This document shows, one piece after another, positions 19,101-27,588 of a stretch of DNA of 64,000 bases (positions within the stretch are counted from its first letter, which is position 1; every line of letters begins with the position of its first letter). The notes under the pieces were generated by a model that was not told where the DNA came from, searched no databases, and was given only the letters and a program-made list of their open reading frames with translations. Location of the stretch: positions 1,116,001 to 1,180,000 of the forward strand of contig OZ242174.1 of assembly GCA_965205685.1 (NCBI GenBank). The letters run 5' to 3'. The stretch comes from WTFY01 sp965205685 (GTDB lineage Bacteria > Pseudomonadota > Gammaproteobacteria > UBA4575). Made by a program: the position numbers and the translations under genes.

Positions 19101-19554
19101 CGGTGATGTACGTGAGCTTGAACGCATCGGCTACAACCTCCTCAAGCAGATGGCTGTGCCTGAGGACAGGCTCGAGGCTGCCTTTTCAGATGTGTGTAAG
19201 GCACTGCAAGCCACGCTGGCAGATGAGCGTGGCAGGTGGATCCTGAGCGGGACACACAGCGATGCCGGGTGCGAGCTGGCATTGAGTTCCAGGGTAGATG
19301 AGCGGGTCGAGCACATTGTGATTGACAGGACCTTCGTGGATGAAGAAGGTATGCGCTGGATCATTGATTACAAGGCAAGCACGCACAAGGGCGGCAGTCT
19401 GGATGAGTTCCTTGACCGGGAACAGGAACGTTATTGCGAACAGCTTGAGCGGTATGCGAACGTCATGGCCAGGATGGGGAGGCACCCGATCCGCCTGGGT
19501 TTGTACTTTCCATTACTGAATGGCTGGCGGGAATGGACCTATGCCATGGACTGA
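16129..19554 (+). CDS. AddA-like UvrD-type helicase/nuclease
   Basis: SF1A helicase fused to a nuclease, 1141 residues from TTG 16129 (GGCGGAG lies 7 nt before it). Walker A APAGSGKTELL is at about residues 32-42, AITFTRKAAAEMRQR follows as motif Ia, Walker B is LLVDEFQDTSYSQYE (about 429), then VGDPMQSIYRFREAE, MTIHKAKGLEFD and VAVTRAKQRLHLLG (about 854). The C-terminal RecB-like nuclease has GMRWIIDYKAS near 1075. With the AddB-like neighbour it should form a complex that resects double-strand breaks. The frame is open upstream of 16129, but that stretch overlaps the AddB gene and is compositionally a shadow. Confidence 0.88.
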   Translation: MASKVASALGRIADHRARARALDSSRSFIVQAPAGSGKTELLMQRFLVLLACVESPEEIVAITFTRKAAAEMRQRILQALESARTDEAPEGEHEHHIWTLARKALERDVECDWQLLDHPARLRIQTIDSLCAALARQMPMLSQFGAVPEIAEDAQPLYLEAARNTLFDLESDAEWSDSIAVLMQHLDNRLDRLQGLVCAMLGGRDRWLRHIARTDDPKLQRRRLEAAMAERITMVLAELARLFPAAHGTELARLARFAALHLPAKAESSIASCKTLQYLPGSRLKHRDSWEGIAELLLTQAGEWRRSLTKRQGFPPKSSGRNAKEKHELEDAKACMESLLRALDERDDLREKLCVLRALPSHRYEERDWEVLQALVQVLRVASAHLEVVFSKRGQVDFTALVLAAIRALGEPEAPTDLALALDYRIQHLLVDEFQDTSYSQYELLVRLTAGWQPNDGRTLFVVGDPMQSIYRFREAEVGLFLAAARHGIGQVVLHPLRLTVNFRSQQGIVDWINQHFPQVLPSRSNIDEGAVSYAKSAPFHPPIHSPAVVQHLLGERHDVTEANQVLSLVKQARAEFPQGSVAILVRARTHLTEIAVQLKQAGLRFQAVEIESLNRRTVIQDLLALARALSHPGDRIAWLAVLRAPYCGLTLADLHALVCDSDGRTVIDLLGDVQCRVRLSEEGQMRIERVGLVLETALCQQARRSLRSSVEGAWIALGGPACMPDRTGLEDAESFFRLLETLGKEGDSLDIASLEQQVEKLFATPDVLADASLQLMTIHKAKGLEFDTVILPGLSRVPSQDDSQLLHWLEYGDEFGQKLVLAPISAQGEESAAASYLRRLEKIKRRLEDGRLLYVAVTRAKQRLHLLGHIETHDAENELAEPPQDSLLAHLYPDAIDRESLLARPPGVLPSAGRSTSSGHPRGRPRLAAGWQLPEPPASIRACSTAPAATDQEDVITFDWAGETARYVGTVVHRLLQHIGAMGLERLEQPGDVRELERIGYNLLKQMAVPEDRLEAAFSDVCKALQATLADERGRWILSGTHSDAGCELALSSRVDERVEHIVIDRTFVDEEGMRWIIDYKASTHKGGSLDEFLDREQERYCEQLERYANVMARMGRHPIRLGLYFPLLNGWREWTYAMD

Positions 19555-19569
19555 GGTGCAGAGGCAGAC

Positions 19570-20289
19570 ATGATACGAACCATTGATGACATGAATATCG
19601 ACAAGTGGAAAAACCCGGTGGGGGTTTCGGTGCCGGGTGATGAACTGCGTTTCCTGCTCGTGCCCGACCGGGTCGAGGCGGCGATCTGCTTTGATCTCGC
19701 ACAAAAGGTGCACGTACACCAGGATCAGATGCGGGGAAAACCAGGCGAGATCAGCGTCGCCCTGATGATTACCCAGGGCGGGTTGTTGCCGGGTATTTTG
19801 CTGTACGACCACGTGGTTGAAGGGCGTCCCCAAGGCACCCCGAAAATCCGCTTCGGCACGCTCGGCATTTCAGGGTATCAGGGACCTGGGGAGCGAAGCG
19901 CAGAGATGCAGGTGCATCAGGGGGTCTCAGTGCCGGTCCGTGATCGCACCGTGCTGATTATCGATGACCTGGGTGACAGCGGCAGCACGATGAAGCTCGC
20001 CTCGGATCATGTGATGGCAAATGGTGCGAGCCGCGTCCTGACGCTGGTCCCGTACATGAAACCGGAAGCGGTACAGCATTTCAGTGCAGATTTTTCCTTT
20101 GGAGAGGTGCCGCAGGACACTTGGATCATCACGCCCAGGGAGCGCATCGAAACGCTGATGAAGCGGGTTCCGGTGTGGAAGCAGAGAGGGGCCACAGAAC
20201 AGGAATGCCGTCGCAGGCTGTGTGACCTGATCGGGTACAGCACCGCGGAAGTCAACTACTACCTACCAGTGGCCTACGACTTGGCCTGA
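19570..20289 (+). CDS. Phosphoribosyltransferase-domain protein
   Basis: The 239-residue product has the PRPP-binding signature VLIIDDLGDSGSTMKLA (about residues 124-140) of type I phosphoribosyltransferases, preceded by the flexible-loop region. Unlike Gpt or Hpt it has extensions at both ends, so the base substrate cannot be assigned; a Gpt/xanthine-type PRTase fold is most likely. It begins 15 bp after the AddA-like gene and may be co-transcribed with it. Confidence 0.7.
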   Translation: MIRTIDDMNIDKWKNPVGVSVPGDELRFLLVPDRVEAAICFDLAQKVHVHQDQMRGKPGEISVALMITQGGLLPGILLYDHVVEGRPQGTPKIRFGTLGISGYQGPGERSAEMQVHQGVSVPVRDRTVLIIDDLGDSGSTMKLASDHVMANGASRVLTLVPYMKPEAVQHFSADFSFGEVPQDTWIITPRERIETLMKRVPVWKQRGATEQECRRRLCDLIGYSTAEVNYYLPVAYDLA

Positions 20290-20358
20290 CCAATGGCAGG
20301 CTGCCGGTCTGCACAGAACGTCCGCTATCTATCTCAATGCGGTTTTAATGAGCAGAAC

Positions 20359-20832
20359 TCAGGTGAGTGCATTAGGCAAGGCAGCCCAGGCTTCATTAAT
20401 GGGAACAACCGGCAGGCCGGCCTTGATCCATCCTGGGCCACGGTCTGAGCCAAGCATGCCTTCCGAGACATCGACGAAACCATCATAGCCAGCCAGGCGT
20501 AGTGCACCTATGACAGATCCTGACCGGATGCCTGTCGCGCAGATCAGGGCCAGCGTGCGGTCTTCTGCCAGTTCGCGCGCGGTAAACAGGCGCTCAACAA
20601 ACCGCCAATGGTGGACACTGACCGGCCAGGCACCTCGTGCAACGCCCGTCTCCTTCCATTCGCCTCGTGACCGGATATCCAGTAGCCGGATCTGGTCTTC
20701 TAAAAGCTCCGCATAAGCCTGCTGTACGGTCCAGATGCCACTGCTTGGTGTTGGGGCTGCCGTTGCAGTTGCAGTTGACAGGACCGGCATTGCAGTCAGT
20801 AGTGCAAGAAACTGTCTGCGCCTGAAGTTCAT
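20359..20832 (-). CDS. Exported rhodanese-domain protein (Tat-type signal)
   Basis: Single rhodanese domain with a signal sequence MNFRRRQFLALLTAMPVLS and a likely cut after ATAA. The twin Arg run followed by QFL suggests Tat export, though Sec is possible. The catalytic loop CATGIRSGS (about residues 102-110) keeps the Cys that carries the persulfide. LLDIRSRGEWKETG is the conserved first motif. The 157-residue size fits one domain. A role in periplasmic sulfur transfer or thiol chemistry is inferred. Confidence 0.85.
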   Translation of the reverse strand: MNFRRRQFLALLTAMPVLSTATATAAPTPSSGIWTVQQAYAELLEDQIRLLDIRSRGEWKETGVARGAWPVSVHHWRFVERLFTARELAEDRTLALICATGIRSGSVIGALRLAGYDGFVDVSEGMLGSDRGPGWIKAGLPVVPINEAWAALPNALT

Positions 20833-21135
20833 TCAACTGTCTCCTTGGACCTTTCTGTCATATCGTGTCTCTAAGCATGCACCGGTTTGGAATAGGAGCT
20901 CTCATAAGAGTGCCATCATTGGAAGGTTAACATGCCCAGGGAGTTCAGTGAATCAGGCCATTGTTCACAGTACACCACAGGGACATCGGCAAATATTATG
21001 GTTCGTGTGCTGCGTCTTGATACGGGGCCTCCGGCAACCTACGAGCCGGTCCATTTTCAAGCATGTGTGAACGCCTGCGCACAGGCATTACAATGTGCGA
21101 TCAGTTACACAATATCCTACCCGGGAGGAGAGAGC
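20833..21135. other. Intergenic region between rhodanese and beta-barrel genes
   Basis: 303 bp with no supported gene. The barrel frame stays open back to 20932, but that part has no signal peptide or ribosome site. The region should hold the divergent promoters of both genes. I see no strong hairpin or terminator. Confidence 0.5.
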
Positions 21136-21981
21136 ATGGAACACACTGGCGATTCATCCACTGCAGTTATTCGATTTCATCTTCCAGCATGGTCCGTCTG
21201 TGGTTTGCTGGGCCTCACCATGATGTTGGTGCTAATTTTTGGCCCAGCTGCTCATGCCACCAGTGGGCCCTATATCGGTATAGGCGGCGGGCTCAGCCTC
21301 ATGGAAAATGCTGACGTAAGTGCTCCATATCGGGATGGAGTCTACCCTCCGCTTGATGCAACAACCAGCATCGATACAGGATATGCCGTGCGGGGGACTG
21401 CAGGCTATGCATTTGCCAGCGGTCTACGGGCAGAAGTCGACATCAGCTACCAGGAAAACGACACAACCCGGATGGATGTCAAAAGTCCAGGAGCCCTGGT
21501 GCTGGTGGCCTATGGCAGAGTCCGTGGCCTTCCTCCGGCCGAGCTTGGGGAAGAATATGCCGCGCTTCCTGCACAGCAACAGAGCACATACGAAGAAGCT
21601 GCAAAGGGTACCAGTCGTATCAGGGGTGAAATCACAATGCTTACTGTCTGGGCCAATGCCTTTTATGACTTTGATCTGCAGTCAGCATGGAAGCCCTATG
21701 TTGGCGGGGGGCTCGGGTTTGCCAGGGTGTCTATTGATGCCAAGTCCAAAGTCACCGGCAGTTCGCTTGCCGATGATGAGGATACGGTGTTTGCGTATCA
21801 GGTCGGCGCAGGCTTGGGCTATGCGTTATCCCGATCACAGGAGCGCACACTGACCGCGACCCTGGATTGGCGTTATTTCAGCTCCGACGACCCAGCATTG
21901 AAAGGTGACGTGACGGGTACGAAGTTCCATACTGAAATCGACGGGCATTATGCAGGTGCGGGCATCAGGTACAGCTTCTAG
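21136..21981 (+). CDS. Outer-membrane beta-barrel protein (OMP_b-brl type)
   Basis: 281 residues from ATG 21136, chosen because GGGAGGAG (21123-21130) stands 5 nt before it. The signal peptide runs through LLGLTMMLVLIFGPAAHAT. The mature part begins with GPYIGIGGGLSLMENADV and alternates short beta strands (FASGLRAEVDISYQEND, WKPYVGGGLGFARVSIDAK, YQVGAGLGYALS), ending in GAGIRYSF with the terminal Phe needed for barrel assembly. This fits an eight-stranded OmpA/OmpW-like barrel. Function unknown. Confidence 0.85.
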   Translation: MEHTGDSSTAVIRFHLPAWSVCGLLGLTMMLVLIFGPAAHATSGPYIGIGGGLSLMENADVSAPYRDGVYPPLDATTSIDTGYAVRGTAGYAFASGLRAEVDISYQENDTTRMDVKSPGALVLVAYGRVRGLPPAELGEEYAALPAQQQSTYEEAAKGTSRIRGEITMLTVWANAFYDFDLQSAWKPYVGGGLGFARVSIDAKSKVTGSSLADDEDTVFAYQVGAGLGYALSRSQERTLTATLDWRYFSSDDPALKGDVTGTKFHTEIDGHYAGAGIRYSF

Positions 21982-22001
21982 CCCGCAAGATGCTGGTCCC
22001 G

Positions 22002-22772
22002 CTAATGTACTAATGCAGCCTGGATACCATCCCAGAACTCAAGTCTTGCAGCCAATGCCTGTTCTGCCACATCCATCGCAGCCGCATGCCTCTTCTGTGA
22101 CCCATCACATAATTCATTGAGTAGCTGTATGGCCAGTGGACCATGCTTGTCTCCATCCAGTTGAGTGTGGCGATCAAAGTATGCATGCAGATTGGGGCAG
22201 GATTCAGGGGTGATTTCCAGGCGGCTTTGTATGGATTGAAACAGTCCGGGAACCAGATCCTCTCTCCCATAGGCCAGCACTGCCGTCAACAGGTGAACCT
22301 CGTTTCGCTCAATGACATCAAACGTGAACCGCATGAAGCGCTTGGCAGGTGCCGGGATTTCCGGGAATTCAAGCGCGACCTCAAGTCCATTGTCGCTGAC
22401 CATGGCTACAAAAGCTTTGACCGGCTGGACATCGGCTCCGACCTCAGCCATGGCCAGTAAATAGCTCTCGAAATGGCTGGCGTGGGTGGTTTCTATATCT
22501 GGAGTCAAGGCACCGTCTGACTCCTCGTCAAGTACCAGCTGGTTCACAAAATTTGCGAGGTGCGGATTCTTGGGCGGTACCCACGGTAAGGTAGCGGGTG
22601 CCGCAATGTTTTGCAGGGATTTGACCAGGGACATGAAATCCCATACCGCATAGACATGATGCTCCATGAAGACCCTCAGGTTTTCACGGGTTGTGATGCT
22701 GTGGTACAGGTCGTGGGTCAGTAACTTGTTTCGCAGCAACACGTGTTTCGATTCGGCAATATCCTCAATCAT
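22002..22772 (-). CDS. DUF3050 protein (haem-oxygenase-like fold)
   Basis: 256 residues from ATG 22772, preceded by GGAAG at 8 nt. The longer frame (start 22946) adds a Ser/Asn-rich stretch unlike the family. The body is helical and contains RVFMEHHVYAVWDFMSLVKSLQ and ETTHASHFESYLLAMAEVGAD. These match DUF3050, which belongs to the haem-oxygenase/TenA-like di-metal superfamily. His and Glu residues in those helices could bind a metal pair. The substrate is unknown. Confidence 0.8.
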   Translation of the reverse strand: MIEDIAESKHVLLRNKLLTHDLYHSITTRENLRVFMEHHVYAVWDFMSLVKSLQNIAAPATLPWVPPKNPHLANFVNQLVLDEESDGALTPDIETTHASHFESYLLAMAEVGADVQPVKAFVAMVSDNGLEVALEFPEIPAPAKRFMRFTFDVIERNEVHLLTAVLAYGREDLVPGLFQSIQSRLEITPESCPNLHAYFDRHTQLDGDKHGPLAIQLLNELCDGSQKRHAAAMDVAEQALAARLEFWDGIQAALVH

Positions 22773-22980
22773 TGAAGTACTTCCAGATTTTGAAAAATGC
22801 CGGTTCTTTTCAAGGCAACCGCTGGGACATGTACCCAGGCTTTGAGACAGGAATCCACTACCAGATGATGCCTGATTCAATAAGTGGTGAAAAGCCGAGT
22901 ACTTCTGTCGTGTACGTGCTTGATTACTATAATTAAAACTAGCCAATTATTGTCCGGACAGATACATGCTTGCTTAGTTC

Positions 22981-23003
22981 GGCATCCTGTATAATTTGAT
23001 GCC
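22981..23003 (+). promoter_or_regulatory. -10 element framed by a 6-bp inverted repeat
   Basis: GGCATC (22981-22986) and GATGCC (22998-23003) flank TATAAT (22990-22995). The small gene at 23041 follows 46 bp later. The repeat could be a repressor operator or a cruciform at the start site. The -35 is weak. Confidence 0.4.
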
Positions 23004-23040
23004 TTTACACCATAGCTAACCTTTACTAAGGAAAATCAAA

Positions 23041-23271
23041 ATGACTGATGAGGAAATTGCAGCACAAGCATTGGCAGTACATGCTCGAATCTCCTTGACT
23101 CGAAAAATATTACTAGAAAATTACGAAGTGAAAAGCACTGATCTGAGTAACCGCTTGCCGGAAAAAGGCTGGGCAGAGAAATATGCCACGGCCTTGAAAA
23201 TGGCAAAAGAATTAAAGTCTGGCGTCCCTGATCCAGAGCTTCTTGTGCACAAAATCCAAAATTACCTTTAG
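23041..23271 (+). CDS. Small hypothetical protein (76 aa)
   Basis: Not recognised. The sequence is soluble, highly charged and predicted helical (MTDEEIAAQALAVHARISLT at the start, then KGWAEKYATALKMAKELKSG). It has a good ribosome site (AAGGAAA about 6 nt before the ATG) and its own promoter-like element, so it is likely real. Confidence 0.6.
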   Translation: MTDEEIAAQALAVHARISLTRKILLENYEVKSTDLSNRLPEKGWAEKYATALKMAKELKSGVPDPELLVHKIQNYL

Positions 23272-23477
23272 TCTGCAAATTCCGGTGGATAAGCCGGCAA
23301 CTAGTCCAATGAATCTCGACCAGCGGGAGTTGTATGCCTCCTTTCACGGTGTTGAGTATGCGTTTTGGAGACTAAGAAAAGCTACATTAAGTAAGCTGAA
23401 AAATGTCCGGGCCGGATTCCTGGGCAGCTGTTCTCTCTAAATATCAAACGTGACCTGCCTGTGGATCAACCTTGGGG

Positions 23478-25013
23478 TTAGTCTGGGCTTGGAAGATCCT
23501 GATCGTGAGAATCCGACTGCTTACTTTTTTTGCGGGCGCCTACAAGGAAGGTCCGTATGATCACGAAAAAGGTCAGTATCATCAGGATCACCGCAACGGG
23601 GCGACGGAAAAACATGAACGGGTCGTACTGAGAAGTAATCACCACCTGCTGAAGCGCCCGTTCCCATTCCGGCACTAGGATGAATCCGATCAGGAAGGCC
23701 ACGTAGGAAAAGTCGAGCTTTCGCATGAAATAGCCGACCACTCCGAAAACCAGCATCACGATCACATCGAACATGGAGGATTGGCCGAGATAGGCCCCCA
23801 TGATGCAGGTGAAGATCACCAGGGGATAAAGTACCACGGACGGAATCTGTACCGCCTTGCAGAAAAGCTTGAGGCCGAACCGGCCGATGATCAGAAGGAA
23901 GAGGCTTGCAATCACCAGGGCCCCGAAAACCCCGTACATGAGTTGCGCGTTTTCCTCGAACAGGAGTGGTCCAGGCATCATGCCGTGAATCATGAAGGCC
24001 CCCATGAGCATGGCCACGGCAAGATTCCCGGGGATACCTAGCACGAAAAGGGGGATCAGGCTAGCCCCGACCACTGCGCTGTTGGCCGCCTCCGATGAGG
24101 CGATCCCCTCCAGGCGTCCCTTGCCGAATTCTTCCGGTTTGTCCGAGCGCTTGTGAGCCTGGTCATACGAAAGAAAGGATGCCACCGGTGCCCCTAGGCC
24201 AGGCATTGCGCCGACTCCGATACCAATTGAACTGGCCCTGAGCAGGGTGCGCGTGCAGTCAAAAAACTCCTTTACAGAGACAAAGCGGTCCTCCCGTCTG
24301 CTGGAGAAGCTGCGTGCAGCATCCTGTTCTCCGATACCTGGGCCAAGCCGCTCGAGCTGGATCAGGATTTCCGAGAACGCCAGTAGGCCGATGGCCACGG
24401 GAATCAGGGAAAGCCCGCTCTCGAGTTGGTAGATGTCGAATGTCAGGCGCGGCAGGGCTGTCACGGGCTCTGTGCCGATCATACCCACCATCAAACCCGC
24501 GGCCGCCGCCACGAGACCGCGGGATATTGACCGGGTGCCGATTCCGGCAATTACCGTCAATGCCAGCGAAATCAGGGCGAACATCTCTGGCGGGCCCATG
24601 TAGAGGGCAACCGTGGCCAAAGGTGCAGCGATCAGGATCAGTACCGTAGTGGAAATGAAATCTCCGGAAACCGAACTGTAAAGTGCCATCCTGAGGGCTT
24701 TTTCTCCCTTGCCCTGCTCGGTCAGCGGATAGCCGTCCCAGGTCGTCGCGGCAGCTTCAGGAGTTCCCGGTGTACGCAGCAGCACCGCCGAGATTGCTCC
24801 GCCAAAAAAGGCCCCCTTGTTGAGCCCGACCAAAAAGCCGATCGCAGCCAGAGGGGACATGTAGTAAGTCAGCGGGATGAACAGGGCAATCGCCATGGGG
24901 CCATTGATGCCTGGAATCGCACCAATCGCCACGCCGGTAAATACGCCCACGAAAACATACAGGAGGCTCTCCGGGGACAGCGCGTCCATCAGGCCGGCGA
25001 TGATCATCTCCAT
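23478..25013 (-). CDS. tctA: TctA-family large permease of a tripartite tricarboxylate transporter
   Basis: Large membrane subunit (511 residues, about 11-12 helices) of a TTT system that imports carboxylates using ion gradients. The family hallmarks GAIPGINGPMAIALFIPLTYYM (about 32-53) and GAMPGLGAPVASFLSYDQA (about 258-276) are both present. It is third in the minus-strand tctC-tctB-tctA operon, 21 bp after tctB. Substrate specificity lies in TctC and cannot be read here. Confidence 0.93.
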   Translation of the reverse strand: MEMIIAGLMDALSPESLLYVFVGVFTGVAIGAIPGINGPMAIALFIPLTYYMSPLAAIGFLVGLNKGAFFGGAISAVLLRTPGTPEAAATTWDGYPLTEQGKGEKALRMALYSSVSGDFISTTVLILIAAPLATVALYMGPPEMFALISLALTVIAGIGTRSISRGLVAAAAGLMVGMIGTEPVTALPRLTFDIYQLESGLSLIPVAIGLLAFSEILIQLERLGPGIGEQDAARSFSSRREDRFVSVKEFFDCTRTLLRASSIGIGVGAMPGLGAPVASFLSYDQAHKRSDKPEEFGKGRLEGIASSEAANSAVVGASLIPLFVLGIPGNLAVAMLMGAFMIHGMMPGPLLFEENAQLMYGVFGALVIASLFLLIIGRFGLKLFCKAVQIPSVVLYPLVIFTCIMGAYLGQSSMFDVIVMLVFGVVGYFMRKLDFSYVAFLIGFILVPEWERALQQVVITSQYDPFMFFRRPVAVILMILTFFVIIRTFLVGARKKSKQSDSHDQDLPSPD

Positions 25014-25034
25014 GAAGCGTGACTCCGTGTGGGC

Positions 25035-25538
25035 TCACTGACCGGGGATCGGTACACCGAACCCGTAACGCATGGCAGCATACATGAGGGCCACTGCAAC
25101 CACCGCTATGAACAGGACCTGAAGTGCCTTGCGAGCACCGACTAACAACTGCAGCAACAACATAAATGCAAATGCCGAGGCAATATACCCGATAGTCCAA
25201 ATACCGTACACGAACAGGCCCGCAGCGGTCATGAATTTTATCAGGTGCAGGATTTTCAGTTTCCCCACCTGGGTGAAGCCTGAACCTCCCTCGTCCTGTG
25301 GATAGGCGCTTTCTTCCTCAGACAGGGTGATCCCCTTGCGGGTTGCTATCACAGAACGCAAAAGCGCGAGCAAGGCCATGACCAGCATCACGCCGGCCAC
25401 TACGTTGGGCACCAGCGCCGGTGATGCACCGTAACCCGGGTAGGGTGGCGTGTACACTGGAATCGCCCACACCAGCAGCACCACGCTGGCCAACACAATC
25501 AGCACGTTGGCCAGCATGTCCCGCTGGATTCGTGTCAC
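25035..25538 (-). CDS. tctB: TctB-family small permease subunit
   Basis: 167-residue four-helix membrane protein (ANVLIVLASVVLLVWAIPV; VVAGVMLVMALLALL; AAGLFVYGIWTIGYIASAFAFM; VLFIAVVAVALMY). It is poorly conserved in sequence but has the right size and position between tctC and tctA. Confidence 0.88.
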   Translation of the reverse strand: MTRIQRDMLANVLIVLASVVLLVWAIPVYTPPYPGYGASPALVPNVVAGVMLVMALLALLRSVIATRKGITLSEEESAYPQDEGGSGFTQVGKLKILHLIKFMTAAGLFVYGIWTIGYIASAFAFMLLLQLLVGARKALQVLFIAVVAVALMYAAMRYGFGVPIPGQ

Positions 25539-25589
25539 AGTCTGAGCCCTCTCCGAAGGACCGGTCTGTCCATCAGCCAGCGTCTGCGT

Positions 25590-26534
25590 TTACTGACGCT
25601 TGGCCTGTTCTCCAAACAGGTGGTACAGGGTTTCGAGGGTCTGCTGGGCGTGCTCTTGTCCCCAGCTCACGGGAAGCATCAGGAGCTGCTCGGTGATGAA
25701 CGCTTCCGTATCCGGATCGTGAGCAAGCTTCTCGGCAGCTGCCATGATTCTGGCGCTCGCGTCACCTGACAAGCCCTTGGGGGCGACTAGCCCGACAATC
25801 ATTTCCACGGCTTCGTCATAGCCCTGCTCCTTGAGCGTGGGCACGTCAGGAAGAGGTGGCAGGCGCTCGTTCAAGGCGGAGGCAAGCAGCTTGAGTCGGC
25901 CTGCCCGGACATGCTCATAGAGAATCGCACCAACATAACCAATGTCGGCATGTCCGCCGGTGACTGCCTTGATGACAGAAGGACCGCCCTTGCTGGGGAT
26001 GAGGGAGATCTTGACGCCCTCGGCCTTAGCAATACGCTGGATGGCATCGCGATCATCCGCGCCGTGGAACATGCATATGAGAGCCTTGTCGTTAGCCTTG
26101 GCCCACTCAAACGCTTCCTTCAGGGTATTCCATGGCCGGTCCGGCAAGGCAATGAAACCGCTTGAATTGAGTGCGACAAGCGTCAGGTAGTCAAAATCAT
26201 CGAATCCGTACTTGACCGGCGAATGGTGCGGCTGGTAGGTGTAGGCCGTCACAGCCGCAATGCCCAGGGTATAGCCGTCCGGCTTGGCCTTGCTGAGTTC
26301 AGTGGCCATCACGCTCCCGTGGGAGCCTCCCGTGACGTTTTTGACATTGACCGGTTGTCCCAGCTCTTTGCTGAATCTTTCCGCCAGACCGCGGGCAAGG
26401 CGGTCGATCTGTGCACCTGGCTGGACCATGGTCATGAAGGTAATCGGCCTTTCCGGGTACTCTGCTAGGGCAGGGGGGATGATCAGCAGGGCGGCAAGGA
26501 TGAATCCGAAGACGCTGAGCAGTGTTTTTTGCAT
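25590..26534 (-). CDS. tctC: TctC/Bug-family periplasmic solute-binding protein
   Basis: Periplasmic receptor of the TTT system, 314 residues. A signal peptide (LLSVFGFILAALLIIPPALA) is followed by YPERPITFMTMVQPGAQIDRLARGLAERFSKELGQPV, the Bug-family start. NVTGGSHGSVMATELSKAKPDGYTLG is the conserved ligand-cleft region. Bug proteins bind carboxylates and related compounds. First gene of the operon. Confidence 0.92.
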   Translation of the reverse strand: MQKTLLSVFGFILAALLIIPPALAEYPERPITFMTMVQPGAQIDRLARGLAERFSKELGQPVNVKNVTGGSHGSVMATELSKAKPDGYTLGIAAVTAYTYQPHHSPVKYGFDDFDYLTLVALNSSGFIALPDRPWNTLKEAFEWAKANDKALICMFHGADDRDAIQRIAKAEGVKISLIPSKGGPSVIKAVTGGHADIGYVGAILYEHVRAGRLKLLASALNERLPPLPDVPTLKEQGYDEAVEMIVGLVAPKGLSGDASARIMAAAEKLAHDPDTEAFITEQLLMLPVSWGQEHAQQTLETLYHLFGEQAKRQ

Positions 26535-26703
26535 GACGTTACTCCTCGTGGTGTTTGGGTGTTGGTTGTTATCTGATGATGGGGCTGGACTCCCTGTCAG
26601 GGGTGATCCATCCCTTGCGTTCCATCCGGCAACACCTCATTCCGGTGGATGCGAAAACTTATACCGGCATACTTAACAATGATATGTCGCATGGACGACA
26701 AAC

Positions 26704-26722
26704 TTGTGATATCGGTCATCAA
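26704..26722 (-). promoter_or_regulatory. Possible Crp/Fnr-type operator upstream of tctC
   Basis: TTGTGATATCGGTCATCAA has TGAT and ATCA half-sites 7 bp apart and resembles Crp/Fnr sites. It lies about 170 bp upstream of tctC and between it and the Crp/Fnr regulator gene. Weak on sequence alone. Confidence 0.3.
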
Positions 26723-26789
26723 TAGGGGGAGCATGGTCACCGAGACTTGGCGCGGGGTAATGCAGACTGTGCAACCGACGGCCTCGGGG

Positions 26790-27500
26790 TTACTGGGTTC
26801 TCGCAAGGTCGACCCCGAGCTTCACAAGGTCCTGTGCAGCTTGCCGGGGTGATCTCCCCTGTACGTAGAGCATACGCCGCTCGAAGCCAAGTCCATGGGT
26901 GCGCCTTAGAATGCCGAGCGTACTGGTCACGGTCTGTCGGCAACAGCCGATCATGTCTGCCATTTCCTGGTGGGTCAGCGGGATGTCAATGTATATCCTG
27001 CCGTTGCGGTATCGCCCATAGTGCTGAAAGAGCCGCGCCAGCAGCTTGACCAGACGGACCTTGGCACTGGTGGCTGTCAGGCTGAGCAGCATGTCGCTCA
27101 GGATTCGCAGTCGCCCTGCCAGGATGTCGATCACCTGCATCGCCATCGCCGGATGACCCAGCATGTGGCGCCGAAAACGTCTCCGGTCAAACCGGATCAG
27201 TTCAACCGGGCTACAGGCCTGGGCATAGACATCCCGTTGCGTTTCCCGCCACACCTCCGCCAGTCCAAACAACTCCCCCGCAAAACAGAACCACATGATG
27301 ACTTCCTTGCCCTGTGGCGATAGTTCGTAGATCTTCGCCCTGCCATCGAGCATGACATACACGTAAGTACTCGGGGTTCCTTCCTGGAAGATCAGCGCAT
27401 TCTTCTCGAACTTCACCAGGGACCCAATACTGAACAGGTCGTCGCGATCCCGGGCTGAGAGGCTCGCCAGAAGGTTGGTAGACGGCAGGTAGGTAGTCAT
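26790..27500 (-). CDS. Crp/Fnr-family transcriptional regulator
   Basis: 236 residues. The N-terminal cyclic-nucleotide-binding-type beta barrel (LIFQEGTPSTYVYVMLDGRAKIYELSPQGKEVIMWFCFAGELFGLAE) is followed by a long helix and a winged helix-turn-helix, LTHQEMADMIGCCRQTVTSTLGILRR (about 175-200). The Fnr N-terminal Cys cluster is absent, so it is not an O2-sensing Fnr. Cys residues in MWFCF and GCCRQ are noted. It sits between tctC and the divergent gene at 27589 and probably controls one or both. Confidence 0.9.
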   Translation of the reverse strand: MTTYLPSTNLLASLSARDRDDLFSIGSLVKFEKNALIFQEGTPSTYVYVMLDGRAKIYELSPQGKEVIMWFCFAGELFGLAEVWRETQRDVYAQACSPVELIRFDRRRFRRHMLGHPAMAMQVIDILAGRLRILSDMLLSLTATSAKVRLVKLLARLFQHYGRYRNGRIYIDIPLTHQEMADMIGCCRQTVTSTLGILRRTHGLGFERRMLYVQGRSPRQAAQDLVKLGVDLARTQ

Positions 27501-27529
27501 CTTTGCGTATCATTGAATCATAACCGGTT

Positions 27530-27558
27530 TTGGGTGTCCCGTGGCATCCCGTTATAAT
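27530..27558 (+). promoter_or_regulatory. Sigma70-type promoter for the solute-binding-like gene
   Basis: TTGGGT (27530-27535), a 17-bp spacer and TATAAT (27553-27558) are followed by AGGGAAG and ATG at 27589. Just upstream the imperfect palindrome TATCATTGAATCATA (about 27509-27523) could bind the divergent Crp/Fnr regulator. Confidence 0.6.
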
Positions 27559-27588
27559 GCATGGACTATTTCGTCGATAAGGGAAGTT

